The position numbers were made by a program, and so were the translations under genes. A stretch of 55,168 nucleotides of DNA. Source: a virus. The notes beneath the pieces were generated by a model that saw only the letters and a list, made by a program, of their open reading frames with translations, made no database searches and had not been told where the DNA came from. Below, piece by piece: positions 14,789 through 24,200 of this stretch. The DNA is taken from positions 1-55,168 of IMG/VR virus record IMGVR_UViG_3300031673_000058; one strand, given 5' to 3'. Numbering within the stretch: position 1 is the first letter of the stretch; each line of letters opens with the position of its first letter.

Positions 14789-16098
14789 GCCTGGCAAACC
14801 AGATCACGCAGTTGTGGCAGAAGTGGCTGACCCGCGACCGTGGCGAGCAGACCACGAGCGAGCCGCGTTCCAAGCCTAGCGTGGGAGACGAGTTGACACG
14901 CCTGAGCGCCGATCGCGCGCGTCAAGCGATTATCGAGACGTGCCGGAAGATGTACGACGAGGATCCGCGCGCGGACGATGTGCTACACACGTTGGCGCGG
15001 GATATGGTGGGCGCGGGGTTCACGGTGACGACGGGCAACGCCGCCGCCGACCAGGTGGCCGCCGATCTGCTGACGCGGCTCGATCTGGTCTCACGGCTCG
15101 ACGACTGGATCAGACTCAGCGCACGCGACGGCGACTCGTTTCTCGAAGTGGAGATCAGCGAATCGCGGGAGATCGTCGGGGTGACGCGCAAGCCGACGAT
15201 TGAAATGCACCGCAATTCAAATCGGCAGGATCAGTTCGACGATCCGGCGCGGGCGTTTTGGTGGAGCGACGCGCCCTATCAAACCGGGCTGAAGCCGCCG
15301 AGCGATGCGCTGTGGTTTGCGGAATGGCAAATCATCCACGCGCGGTGGAGCCACGACGAGGGGCAACGCTACGGGCGGCCCCTCTTCAGGAGCGCGACCG
15401 GCGTGTGGAAACGGATCACTGAGGGGGAGCACGACGTCGCCACCCGGCGCAAGACGCGTGCGGGGATGAAATATAATCACCAGTTCCCTGTAGGAACGTC
15501 GGCCCAGGAGATTGAGGGGTACAAGGTGCTCAATGCCGACATTCTGGATAGCCCATTGGCCGCGATTCAGGACTTCTTCGGCACGGCAGAGATCAAGACG
15601 GTCGAGGGTGACGCGCGACTCGGTGAGATCGGGGACATTCTCCATCACGTCCGCACCTGGTGGCTGGCCTCACCAGTGCCGATGTCGCTCCTGGGCTACG
15701 GGCAGGATTTGAACCGCGACGTTCTCCAGGAGCAGAAGGAGCAGTACGACGAGACCCTGGAAACGCTGCGGCCCTGGACCGAGAAAGAGATTCTGCGCCC
15801 GTTATTTGCGTTGGCGTGGTTGCTGGCGGGAATTTTGCCGGATATGCTGACGGTCGAGTATCACTGGAAGGCAAAGAAGGTATTAAAACCGGCTGACCTG
15901 CGCGACATCGCCGAGGCCGGGGTGCGGCTGCGCGCGTTAGGTCTGCCAGACGCGGCAGTGTGGTTGTTGATGCAGCGTTTCCTGCCGGATGTGGAATGGG
16001 ATACGCTGCTGACGCCGACCGGCGACGCGGCAGAGGGTGCGCCGGACGTGGCGGCAAATTCGGCCGATCGATTACTGGCGAGGGTGAATGGCGAATAA
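14785..16098 (+). CDS. Portal protein
   Basis: 437 aa. Features of phage portals: an N-terminal helical segment, a beta-rich wing (FTVTTGNAAADQVAADLL, DSFLEVEISESREIVGVTRKP), a PGT-like stretch PDALWFAEWQIIHARWSHDEG (~170-192) and the stem/clip region with YGRPLFRSA and a C-terminal DLNRDVLQEQKEQYDETL helix. It forms the dodecameric DNA channel. The location downstream of capsid and connectors, not between terminase and protease, is unusual. Confidence 0.85.
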   Translation: MSLANQITQLWQKWLTRDRGEQTTSEPRSKPSVGDELTRLSADRARQAIIETCRKMYDEDPRADDVLHTLARDMVGAGFTVTTGNAAADQVAADLLTRLDLVSRLDDWIRLSARDGDSFLEVEISESREIVGVTRKPTIEMHRNSNRQDQFDDPARAFWWSDAPYQTGLKPPSDALWFAEWQIIHARWSHDEGQRYGRPLFRSATGVWKRITEGEHDVATRRKTRAGMKYNHQFPVGTSAQEIEGYKVLNADILDSPLAAIQDFFGTAEIKTVEGDARLGEIGDILHHVRTWWLASPVPMSLLGYGQDLNRDVLQEQKEQYDETLETLRPWTEKEILRPLFALAWLLAGILPDMLTVEYHWKAKKVLKPADLRDIAEAGVRLRALGLPDAAVWLLMQRFLPDVEWDTLLTPTGDAAEGAPDVAANSADRLLARVNGE

Positions 16099-17314
16099 AA
16101 AGACGCTAGCCGATATTCCGAGCAATTTGGCGGGAGACGCGCAGCAAGCCGGGCTGATGCGGCTGCACCTTTACTTTGTGGGGCAGACGCACCAACGGTT
16201 GAACGCGCTGGCGACGGAGTTCCGCGCGATTGCGATGCAGCACGCCGACGAGGAGGGGATGCTCAACGATCTGGGACTGTTGTTCGCGCAACGGGATATG
16301 CTGGCGGCCTGGCAGACGTTTTATCGCGGCTGGCAGGCGCTCTTCGAGGCGGCGCGCTGGCAGGCGGGAAGCCTGGCTTACGGCGGCCTGGCGGTTCTGC
16401 ACCGGGGGGCGAGCGAATTAGCGAATCAGCAAATGAGCGAATCGGTAAATCAGCGATTCAGTGAAGGGGTGAATCGCCAATTCTTGGAAATGGTGGAGGA
16501 GCCGGATTTTGACGCGGTGTTCAGACCGCAGTTGCAGGAGGTGCTGGACGCGGCGAATCGCCGGTTGTATGGCGATGGGCTGACGCTAAGCCAGAGGATC
16601 TGGAATCAGGATCAACAATCTTGGAATGGCATCCGCGCGACCCTGATGCAGGGCGTCGCCGAGGGGAACAGCGCGTGGAATGTGGCGAAGCAATTGGAGC
16701 AGTATCTCGGCGGGGGACGTGATTGTCCCAGATGGACCAGCACGCGCTTGTACGCGCGGACGAAGCAGGATATCGCCAGCGGGGACCGGACCGGGCTGTA
16801 CAGCGGCACGGCCTGCGCGGGGCAAGGGGTGGCGTACAACGCGCTGCGCCTGGCGCGAAATGAGTTCCAGGTCGTGCATCACATGGCGACGGATGACATT
16901 TTCAGCAAGATGCCCTGGGTAGAGAAAGAAGCGATCAATCTCAGCCCCAGTCACCCGGATATTTTTTGCGCGTGTGAGGACGTCGTCGTCAACGGGGAGG
17001 ATGGTACCAATGTCTACCCAAAGGGCGAGATCAGCCTGCCGATTCACGTGCAATGCCTGTGCTATAAGACTGCGGTGCTGATGGATGACGCGGCTTTTGT
17101 AGATAAGACACGCGGCTGGTTGAACGGGACGCAGCCCTGGGGTGCGATGGACGATTACGCCTCGTGGTTAGGCGTGATGCCGCAGAATATGTTCGCGACG
17201 AGTCTGGCCGTGGGGATTGCGAACGATCTGGTTGTGTGGCTGTGGGGCGACGAAGAGGACTTGGAGGCGCTGCTCGGCGATCAGACGGTGCAGTTGCCGT
17301 TCCCGGAAGATTGA
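16088..17314 (+). CDS. Minor head protein, MuF-like
   Basis: 408 aa, start 11 bases inside the portal gene. The C-terminal half has the SPP1 gp7/Mu gpF pattern: helices, TSTRLYARTKQDIASGDRTG, and LSPSHPDIFCACE...PIHVQCLC near residues 280-325 (conserved His/Cys cluster). A beginning helical domain contains a segment written by nine tandem octamers (16411-16482). It likely binds DNA or portal in the head. Partial ejection into the host, as in some MuF proteins, is possible. Confidence 0.75.
   Translation: MANKKTLADIPSNLAGDAQQAGLMRLHLYFVGQTHQRLNALATEFRAIAMQHADEEGMLNDLGLLFAQRDMLAAWQTFYRGWQALFEAARWQAGSLAYGGLAVLHRGASELANQQMSESVNQRFSEGVNRQFLEMVEEPDFDAVFRPQLQEVLDAANRRLYGDGLTLSQRIWNQDQQSWNGIRATLMQGVAEGNSAWNVAKQLEQYLGGGRDCPRWTSTRLYARTKQDIASGDRTGLYSGTACAGQGVAYNALRLARNEFQVVHHMATDDIFSKMPWVEKEAINLSPSHPDIFCACEDVVVNGEDGTNVYPKGEISLPIHVQCLCYKTAVLMDDAAFVDKTRGWLNGTQPWGAMDDYASWLGVMPQNMFATSLAVGIANDLVVWLWGDEEDLEALLGDQTVQLPFPED
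16411..16482 (+). repeat. Nine tandem octamers inside the minor head gene
   Basis: Units: GAGCGAAT, TAGCGAAT, CAGCAAAT, GAGCGAAT, CGGTAAAT, CAGCGATT, CAGTGAAG, GGGTGAAT, CGCCAATT. They translate into a Ser/Asn/Gln-rich stretch (ELANQQMSESVNQRF...). It resembles the intergenic short tandem repeats of the same genome, but is read in frame. Confidence 0.8.
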
Positions 17315-17432
17315 AGATTGGGAGATTGGGAGATTTAACGGGCGTTTTGTAGAGTGATTACGCGCGTATTCAATGGGCGAAACGCGGGGTATACGGTATA
17401 GAAATGACGGTTAAAGCGGATTAACAGAAACT
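17315..17432 (+). repeat. Intergenic repeat island before the methyltransferase
   Basis: The gap holds GAAGATTGGGAGATTGGGAG repeats, TTTAACGGGCGTTTTG, the palindrome-like TGATTACGCGCGTATTCA (17355-17372, also at 27836-27853 and inverted at 53240-53257), and a TTAA-N6-TTAA pair (17411, 17421). No ribosome site precedes the next gene. Confidence 0.65.
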
Positions 17433-17882
17433 ATGATAATTCTACTTGGTTGCGGGAATGATTTCAGGCCGGGGTGTGTGCATGTGGACCGGGTGGCATT
17501 GGGACACGTGGACGTGGTTCACGATTTGAATATTATGCCCTGGCCGTTTGGCGACGATGTGGCGGAGAGGATTGAGGCTATAGATGTGTTGGAGCACCTG
17601 GATAACACCGTCGCCGTTATGGACGAGTGCTGGCGCATTCTTCAGCCCTCCGGTGTGTTGCACGTCCAGGCGGTGGGGTGGCAGAGCGAGAATCTGTGGC
17701 GCGATCCCACGCACAAGCGCGGGTTTCATCCCGATACGTTTTTGTATTTCGATCCTGAGAGTTCATGGCATCAGTCTTATGGGCGTTTGTATACCGAACG
17801 CGCGTGGGAGGTTCTCTGGCGGGATGTGCGCGACGGGAATGTGGTGGCGGAGATGAGGCCCAGGAAAAAAGATCATAGATAG
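17433..17882 (+). CDS. Class I SAM-dependent methyltransferase-like protein
   Basis: 149 aa. The N-terminal ILLGCGNDFRPG is a SAM-binding motif I, HVDVVHDLN the following acidic strand, PWPF...EAIDVLEHL motif II/IV, and ECWRILQPSGVLHVQ the post-motif helix-strand typical of Methyltransf_11-type enzymes. The protein is short and lacks a separate target domain. It could methylate a glycan, small molecule or protein. Neighbouring GT4 and UDP-sugar dehydrogenase genes suggest a glycan role, but this is inference. Confidence 0.7.
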   Translation: MIILLGCGNDFRPGCVHVDRVALGHVDVVHDLNIMPWPFGDDVAERIEAIDVLEHLDNTVAVMDECWRILQPSGVLHVQAVGWQSENLWRDPTHKRGFHPDTFLYFDPESSWHQSYGRLYTERAWEVLWRDVRDGNVVAEMRPRKKDHR

Positions 17883-17896
17883 GAGAAATACACGAT

Positions 17897-18067
17897 ATGG
17901 AATATTTGAAAAATCGTTTCTACATTCGCGGTCTAACCCCACTGGGGATTTTTAATACCATCACCGGCTGCATTTTTAATCGTGTGGTTGTTTTACACAA
18001 AGACCGGGATGGAGTAATTCTGGACTGGCACATCGGGCGCGGAACAGATTTTCCGCCCGCTGATTAA
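17897..18067 (+). CDS. 56-residue hypothetical protein
   Basis: 56 aa beginning MEYLKNRFYIRGL; AGGAG at 17881-17885, the recurring AGGAGAAATACACGAT leader, and tight spacing to both neighbours (14 bases after the methyltransferase stop, two bases before the tail terminator start) support it as a real gene. It has a hydrophobic core (GIFNTITGCIFNRVVVLH). No family was recognised. Confidence 0.6.
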   Translation: MEYLKNRFYIRGLTPLGIFNTITGCIFNRVVVLHKDRDGVILDWHIGRGTDFPPAD

Positions 18068-18069
18068 CA

Positions 18070-18480
18070 ATGCGTGACACGCTTAGAGACTTCTTGGCGG
18101 CGGATACGACGACGCTGATGGCTACACTCACCGGCGGGCTGTATACCGCGACGGAGATCTCGCGGCAGTTGACGCCCAGCGCCTTTGACGCCAACGACGA
18201 AATTAAACCGTGCGCGCTATTGACATTGGAGGCCGAAGATCCGGTGGGGCCGTTTGCGACCAGCTCACGGCTCTTTGTGCTAGTGTATTTCTACGAGCGC
18301 CAGGGATACACGAACATCGACGCGGCCAGAGGTCGGGTGTACGCGCTGCTGCACCGGCAGCGGATCAGCAGCAGCGGGATGTGGGAGATGCGGCACGTGG
18401 GTGATGTGCCGGACCAGCGCGATGCAGTGCTAAACTGCGCATTGGCATTGAGCCGCTATCAAGTGACGCGATTGAGGTAA
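18070..18480 (+). CDS. Tail terminator / minor tail-like protein
   Basis: 136 aa. The sequence is alternating helix and strand, with DEIKPCALLTLEAEDP, FVLVYFYERQGYTNIDAARGRVYALLH and a C-terminal ALALSRYQVTRLR strand, similar to small tail terminator (gpU-like, DUF3168-type) proteins that stop tail tube growth. Its place before the tail tube gene supports this. An insertion of the GT4 gene separates it from the tube. Confidence 0.55.
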   Translation: MRDTLRDFLAADTTTLMATLTGGLYTATEISRQLTPSAFDANDEIKPCALLTLEAEDPVGPFATSSRLFVLVYFYERQGYTNIDAARGRVYALLHRQRISSSGMWEMRHVGDVPDQRDAVLNCALALSRYQVTRLR

Positions 18481-18531
18481 GAACAGGTGCAGCGCACTTC
18501 GGAAAGTGCAACGCACCTAGTGGAGGTGGGA

Positions 18532-19542
18532 ATGCAGCTTACATTTGCGGGATTTCATCAGCCGAAAGACGGATATGGGTACGCGACGATCAAGATCGCG
18601 GCGGCGTTGCTGAAGGATGCGCCGGAGACGACCGTGTTAAACCTGGGTGTGCCGGTGCTGGACGAGGCGCAGCGATGGGAGACTTACGCGCCCACGGTGG
18701 CGTTGTGTACTCCCGATTGGCTGCCGTTGATCGACACCAACGGCGCGCCGTTGGTGAGTTATACGATGTTTGAGGCGACGCGGCTGCCCGCCGGATGGGT
18801 GGAGAAGCTCAACCGCTACGCGGTGCTGGTGTTGGTCCCCTGCGCGTGGTGCAAGACCATCTTCGAGGCCAATGGCGTGACCAGGCCGATTGAGATAATC
18901 AAGTGGGGAATCGATCCGCAGGATTATTTCCCGCTAAAGCGCCGGCATAAGGGCCGCCCGTACACGTTCTTGTGGAGCGGGACTCCCGATGGGCGCAAGG
19001 GCTGGTCGATTGCGTATACCGCGTTCCGGCGCGCGTTTGGGGATCGGAAGGATGTACGGCTCGTGATGCACTTCCGCCAAATGCCGCCGGGGATCAAGGG
19101 CGTGCTCGACGATAATGTGCAGTTGATCGAGGGGCTGTTCGACCTGCCCAAGCTGCGGGAGATGCTGCAAGACGCCGACTGCTTCGTGTTCCCGTCGCGG
19201 GGGGAAGGATGGGGACTGCCGCCCCGCGAGGCCGCCGCGACGGGCCTGCCGGTGATCGCTACGGATTACGGAGGCCTGGCGGAAGATATTTACGCTTGGG
19301 CGCTTCCCATTACCACGAAGGGAATGTCGATAGCCGATTACGGTCCAGAGGAATGGGGCGACCTCGGCTATTGGGCAGAACCGGACGGCGCGGTACTGGA
19401 AGGGTGGCTGCACTGGTGCGTCGAGCATCCTGAAGATGCAGCAGACTTTGGACGGCGCGCAGCTTCAACTATGGCGCGCACGCCCTGGGAACGAACAGCG
19501 CGCGAGATTGTGGAGGTGCTACGATGCAGATTAGGTTTGTAG
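18532..19542 (+). CDS. GT4-family glycosyltransferase
   Basis: 336 aa from the ATG after GGAGG (18522-18526). GT-B fold: N-terminal GFHQPKDGYGYATIKIAAAL, a linker IIKWGIDPQDYFP (residues ~123-135), TFLWSGTPDGRKGW at the start of the C-terminal domain, and the nucleotide-sugar binding FPSRGEGWGLPPREAAATGLPVIATDYGG motif (GEGxGLPxxE; ~222-250). It would transfer an activated sugar to an acceptor. Embedded in the tail module, it may glycosylate virion proteins or alter the host surface. Confidence 0.87.
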   Translation: MQLTFAGFHQPKDGYGYATIKIAAALLKDAPETTVLNLGVPVLDEAQRWETYAPTVALCTPDWLPLIDTNGAPLVSYTMFEATRLPAGWVEKLNRYAVLVLVPCAWCKTIFEANGVTRPIEIIKWGIDPQDYFPLKRRHKGRPYTFLWSGTPDGRKGWSIAYTAFRRAFGDRKDVRLVMHFRQMPPGIKGVLDDNVQLIEGLFDLPKLREMLQDADCFVFPSRGEGWGLPPREAAATGLPVIATDYGGLAEDIYAWALPITTKGMSIADYGPEEWGDLGYWAEPDGAVLEGWLHWCVEHPEDAADFGRRAASTMARTPWERTAREIVEVLRCRLGL

Positions 19543-19901
19543 GCCCGCAGGTAGTGCGGCGGTTGGTGGAACAGTATGAATGGAGCCGCGCGACCGGATT
19601 TGTGCAGGAAGTAGTCGAGGCGGGTTTGGTCGCCGAGCTACTGACCGAGCCGGGGGGTGCGTTCGTAGTGGATAGTGACGACGCGATACTCCGGCTCGCG
19701 GGCATTGGCCCACAACGCGCCGCGGAGATGGCGCTGGCCGGGATCGCCACACTATCTGATTTGGCGGCGTTGGATGACACGGGGATCACACGGCTGGATA
19801 AGACGATTTGGGCCAGTCGCAAGCAAATCCACGCATGGGTTAGCCAGGCGCGGGGTATTTTGAAAAATTCAGGTAAAGAAGATTGGGAGGTAACAGGATG
19901 A
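19524..19901 (+). CDS. Helix-hairpin-helix protein of the tail module
   Basis: 125 aa. Residues ~57-95 (LAGIGPQRAAEMALAGIATLSDLAALDDTGITRLD) form a helix-hairpin-helix pattern as in DNA-binding HhH domains. In phages, short HhH proteins near the tail tube are common, but their function is not settled. Its start overlaps the end of the glycosyltransferase gene; its stop overlaps the tail tube start (ATGA). Confidence 0.65.
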   Translation: MQIRFVGPQVVRRLVEQYEWSRATGFVQEVVEAGLVAELLTEPGGAFVVDSDDAILRLAGIGPQRAAEMALAGIATLSDLAALDDTGITRLDKTIWASRKQIHAWVSQARGILKNSGKEDWEVTG

Positions 19902-20428
19902 CGACTGACTATGGACAAAAGCCTTTTGGCATTTACGACATCAAGTTGACGAATATCGCCGGGAGCACTCAGGTGGACTTGCCTTACGCGCAGACGATGC
20001 AGTTTTCTGAGCGTCTGGTGAGCGGGGAGCTGCGCGGCGATGGGAAGACGGTGGCCGTGGTGAGCGAGGTGGACGCGGTGGAGGCCAGTCTGGAAGCGGG
20101 CGGGATCAGTTTGGAAGCCTACGCGCTGATGACCGGGCGCACGGTCAGTGTATCGGGTACGACACCCACGTGCAAGACGACGCTTACCGGCGATGGCGCG
20201 GAGCGGCTGCCATATTTCAAGGTTTACGGCAAGAGTCTGGCGGACGGCATCGACGATATTCACGTGAAGCTCTACAAGTGCAAACTCACGAATGGATTGG
20301 AAGGGAGTCTCGGCGACGGCGAGTTCATGATGTCTTCGATGGGGTCCATCATCTGTATCGATGACGGGGCGAACGGGATTTGGGACATCGTGCAAAATGA
20401 GACGGCGGAGGAGTTGCCAACAACTTAA
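19898..20428 (+). CDS. Major tail tube protein
   Basis: 176 aa; GGGAGG upstream. Beta-rich sequence typical of tail tube proteins: YDIKLTNIAGSTQVDLPYAQTMQFSERL near the start, an acidic GELRGDGKTVAVVSEVDAVEASLEAGG region, and a C-terminal LTNGLEGSLGDGEFMMSSMGSIICID. Followed by a tail chaperone with frameshift and the tape measure, the canonical order. It assembles as hexameric rings around the DNA path. Confidence 0.82.
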   Translation: MTTDYGQKPFGIYDIKLTNIAGSTQVDLPYAQTMQFSERLVSGELRGDGKTVAVVSEVDAVEASLEAGGISLEAYALMTGRTVSVSGTTPTCKTTLTGDGAERLPYFKVYGKSLADGIDDIHVKLYKCKLTNGLEGSLGDGEFMMSSMGSIICIDDGANGIWDIVQNETAEELPTT

Positions 20429-20429
20429 A

Positions 20430-20550
20430 CGATTAGCGGGCGTTTTTTCGGGCGTGTAGATGACAGCCGGTAGACGGAAAACGGGACTGTTTGGCGTAGG
20501 GAACGCCCGCTAATCGACATTAACGGACGATAACCACGGATAGGAGAAAT
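20430..20550 (+). repeat. Inverted-repeat island between tail tube and chaperone
   Basis: CGATTAGCGGGCGTT (20430-20444) pairs perfectly with AACGCCCGCTAATCG (20502-20516) around a 57-base loop containing GTAGACGG. The right arm is also part of a CTAA-N6-TTAA pair (20510, 20520). ACCACGGATAGGAGAAAT follows at 20533-20550. There is no CDS here until 20615. Confidence 0.75.
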
Positions 20551-20614
20551 ATCCGATGGGAGCGGAGCGCGCTATGAAAAGCGCGGCTACGGCCACGGGA
20601 AGGAGAAATACACG

Positions 20615-21010
20615 ATGGATTTACAGACATGGCGAAAACAACAACAGGAAGGGGAAGAGATGCAGCTCCCTTCGGGCCTGGTAGTAAAGCTGTGCCGGGT
20701 GAGCTTGATGGATATGGCCGTGCGCGGCGATGTACCGGCGCCGCTGGTGGCGCAGGTAAATCAGGTGATGAGCAAGGGTATTGGCGACATCACTGTGGAG
20801 AGTGCGACCGAATACGCGACCGCGATTAACCTGGTAGTGAAGGCCGCCGTCATCGATCCCCGGGTCACGGACGAACCCGGCGAGCACAGCGTCGGCGTGG
20901 GCGAACTGCCGATCATCGACCGGCTGGCAATCTTCCGCGAGTGCAACCGCTATGGTGAAGCCCTGAAGCCCTTTCGTCGAGAACTCCCGGTTACTATGGA
21001 ATCTGCATAG
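20615..21010 (+). CDS. Tail assembly chaperone, short product
   Basis: 131 aa; leader GGAGAAATACACG. The sequence begins MDLQTWRKQQQEGEE and contains a helical core (VESATEYATAINLVVKAAVIDPRV), typical of G-like tail chaperones that hold the tape measure during tail assembly. The last ~15 codons overlap the open frame of the T-like segment (20967-21248), and a CCC-TTT site at 20969-20974 may allow a +1 shift. Position directly before the tape measure supports the assignment. Confidence 0.8.
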   Translation: MDLQTWRKQQQEGEEMQLPSGLVVKLCRVSLMDMAVRGDVPAPLVAQVNQVMSKGIGDITVESATEYATAINLVVKAAVIDPRVTDEPGEHSVGVGELPIIDRLAIFRECNRYGEALKPFRRELPVTMESA

Positions 21011-21248
21011 CCTGGGCGTTGCCTATGGGCAGCGCCCGGCCAGCTATCTGGGCCTGGACTTGGACGCCGATAGCTGGGAGGCCTACCAGGTGGATATGGC
21101 GTGCTTGACGGTCGGGCGCGACATAGAGGAACGCCTCCGCAAGAAGCGCCCTCTGCCGTGGCAGGATGGCAAACAACCACGTGGGGGATTCTCCCGGTTG
21201 AGCGGACGCGCGCGAAAGGTGAAGGTACCGGAAAGCGGGATTTGGTGA
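20967..21248 (+). CDS. Tail assembly chaperone, frameshift (T-like) segment
   Basis: Open from 20967 in the +1 frame relative to the short product. The sequence LLWNLHSLGVAYGQRPASYLGL...WEAYQVDMACLTVGRDIEERL resembles the T part of tail chaperones. It has no strong start of its own (a TTG at 21060 has no clear ribosome site), so it is expected as a G-T fusion made by programmed frameshifting of +1 or -2. The common phage solution is -1, so the geometry here is uncommon. Not a separate functional gene. Confidence 0.75.
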   Translation, partial: SPFVENSRLLWNLHSLGVAYGQRPASYLGLDLDADSWEAYQVDMACLTVGRDIEERLRKKRPLPWQDGKQPRGGFSRLSGRARKVKVPESGIW

Positions 21249-21270
21249 GTGCTGGATTGTGATCCAGCAC
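21249..21270 (+). repeat. GTGCTGGAT hairpin after the tail chaperone stop
   Basis: GTGCTGGAT-TGTG-ATCCAGCAC starts at the end of the chaperone frame and is followed by AAGCGGAGA, the likely ribosome site for the tape measure. It is a close copy of the hairpin at 8810-8833 after the terminase. Confidence 0.7.
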
Positions 21271-21285
21271 AAGCGGAGATAGGCT

Positions 21286-24200
21286 ATGGCGATTGAACTC
21301 GGTAGTGCATACGGGAAGGTAGAGCTAGACGCGCAAGGCGTAAAGAAAGGCGCGCAGCAGGCGCAGGACGCACTCGGCGGGCTAGAGAAGTCGGTCAATG
21401 ACGTTTTCAACTTCTCGATGGGGGCCTTGGTCGCGCAAGGTATCGGGAAATTGATCGGTAGCGCGCGCGAGTTGTACGGTGAGACGAAGACGTTGGCGAC
21501 AGAGTTTCAGTCGCAGATGGCGATCATGTCCACGGCGGTGGATCCGGCCACGGCTTCGATGGAGACACTGAAAGACGCGGCGTTCGCTGTGGGCGGCGAC
21601 ATCACGCTGGTGGGGATCGATGCGCAGCAAGCCGCCGGCTCGATGACGGACCTGTTCAAGAGCGGCAAGAGCGTCAGCGACGTGTTCGGCGACCTGGAAG
21701 GGTACATGGCCGGGACCGCCGAACTGGGCGGGATTCTGCGCGCCTCTGTGGACTTGCAAGCTGCGTCGATGCTCGATCTGGATGGCGCGACCACGCTGGT
21801 CAATTCCACGATGAGCACCTACGGCCTGACTGCGCAAGACGCGGTAGACATAACTAACAATTTCGTGCGCACGGCGGACGCGAGCCAGGCCGAAGTTGAA
21901 GACCTGGCGGCTGCGCATCAAAACGCGGCGATTGTGCTGGCCTCGTTCGGGTACACCCTCGAAGATACCAACACGGCGCTGGCGCTGCTGAGCGAGAGCG
22001 CGCTGAAGGGCGCGGAGGCGGGTACGAGTTTGCGGGCGATGATCAATAATATGCTGCGCCCGACGAACAAGACTGCGGATGCCTGGCGCGAGCTTAACAT
22101 CAGCCTGTATGATAGCGAGGGGCAACTCAAAAAGATGCCGCAGTTGATCGGGGAACTGGTTCCCGCACTGCAAAATGTGACCACCGAACGGCGCAATGAG
22201 TTGGTGTATTTGCTGGCCGGGGCGGACGGCCAGCGGGCGCTGAATATCCTGTTGAGCAACGGCGCGGACGGCTGGCGAGATATGGAGCAGGCCATCGCCG
22301 GGGCATCGAGCGCGCAGGAGGTGGCGGCGGCGCGCGCGGCGACGCTCCGGGGGGCAGAAGAGGCACTGGAAGGAACACTGGACACCCTCAAGGCGAAGGT
22401 GGGGGATGAGTTCATCCCGGTGTGGACGGAGATGGCACAGGGGTTGGCGGCATTCTATGATGAGAACGGGCCGCAGATTGTGGCGATGGCGGGCAAGATC
22501 GCGGATGCGGTGTTGGGGATTATGGATGCGCTGAGCGATATGGACCCGGTGTTGGTCAATTCGGCGGTGCAGCTGGGGGGACTGGCGATTATAGCCGGGA
22601 CCGGATACCTAGCGTTTGTAAAACTCGCGCCGGTGGTGGGCGCGTTGGGGCCGGTGCTCTCCGAAGCCGCAGTGGGGATGCAACTCTATGCCGGCGGCGC
22701 GACGGCGGCGGAGGTCGCGTCGTTGGGCTTGTCGGCTGCGCTTGTGCCTATCGTGGTGGGATTAGCGGCGGTGGTGTTGAGCGTAGTCGCGATCAACAAG
22801 GCGCTCCAACTCTACAAGGATATTGTGGAGCAAACTGAGACGGTCGGGTCGGATTGGGCGAAGCAACTGGACAAGATCGCGGAAAGCTCTACTTCCGCGC
22901 AGGCCGTGGCGGAGAAGTACGCGACCAAACAAGCGGAAATCAACACGATCCTGGACGAAAGCAACCCGTTCGCCGTGGCGTTCATCGACAAACAGGCTGT
23001 GATGAATGCCAGCGGCGAGAAGTTGAACCACACATTGCTAACATCGGCTAACAGCTACGAGGATTATCGCGTAGCGGTGGAGCAGGTTAATCAAGCAATA
23101 CGGAAAAGCGGAACATCGTACAACCAGTATGGCAAAGAGATTCTCGACACACAGTTTGTTGCCGAATACAGTATCGAGGTGATAGATGCGACGACCTACG
23201 CGATGGAAAAGAATGCGCTTAGCAGTGGGGATTCCGCCGCGGGGGCCAGGTTATACAGTTCGGCATTACAGGATGTGGTCCGGACCACAGCGAAGGCTCT
23301 GATTTCGACGCAAGCCCTAAATGAAGAACAGGCGGCGCTTGAAGAACAGGCGGCGCTGTACGACACGCTCTCTACGTCGTTGGGGAATACCGGGTTGAGC
23401 CAAGCGGCGATGACACGCAAGCAGGGGGAACTGGCCGTGCAGATGGGTTACACCACACGGCTGGCGAATATGCAGGCCAGCGCGATGGATTTGCTGGCCT
23501 ACGAGTACGGTCAGGGAAACATCACGCAGTACCAGTACGTGGCAGCGGGCCAGGCCGTGCAGGCGGTGCATGCGGACAGTGTGGCGGGCTACCGGGAAGT
23601 AATGGGCGTGGTGCAGGAAGCCACCGGCAAGTACCAGGTGATGGGCGCGGCGGCGGCGAATTTGCCCGGCACGCTGCGCGACCTGGCGACGGCGGCGCAG
23701 GAGAGCGCGGCGGCGCAGGAGGAGATGGCGAAGCGCGCGGCGGCGGCCTGGGAGACGTTCACCGGCAATGTGCAGACGGGTGTGGCGGGGGCATTGGAAG
23801 CGTACAAGACTCACAATAAGGATATGTTAGCTGAGCAACAGCGCGCGCTCGGCGAGATGCTGTGGACGCAAACCGACCAGATGTTGGGAATGGGTCAGAT
23901 CACCAAAGATCAGGCGCTGGAGATGAAGTCGGCGCTGGCCGGGGAGTTCGGCATCGTGGTGGACGAGGTGCAACTGGCGACCGATAGGCTGCTGGGGCTG
24001 TTCAGCGATTGGGCGACGGGGGGAAAGACTTCGGCGGATGACGTGGTGGGTTTCATCAAAAACATCGGCACGGAGAGTGCGACATTGACGGCCGACGCGA
24101 AGGCCGACATCACCGCGCAGATTACAGCGTGGGAAACACTGCGCGCCAGCGCGGACACCGAGAGTACGACGATGATCTCCCGCATGGGCGATCTGGGGCT

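Noticed and set aside
21382-22173. 263-residue reverse frame in the tape measure
   Set aside because: Shadow of the tape measure; no motif and biased composition.
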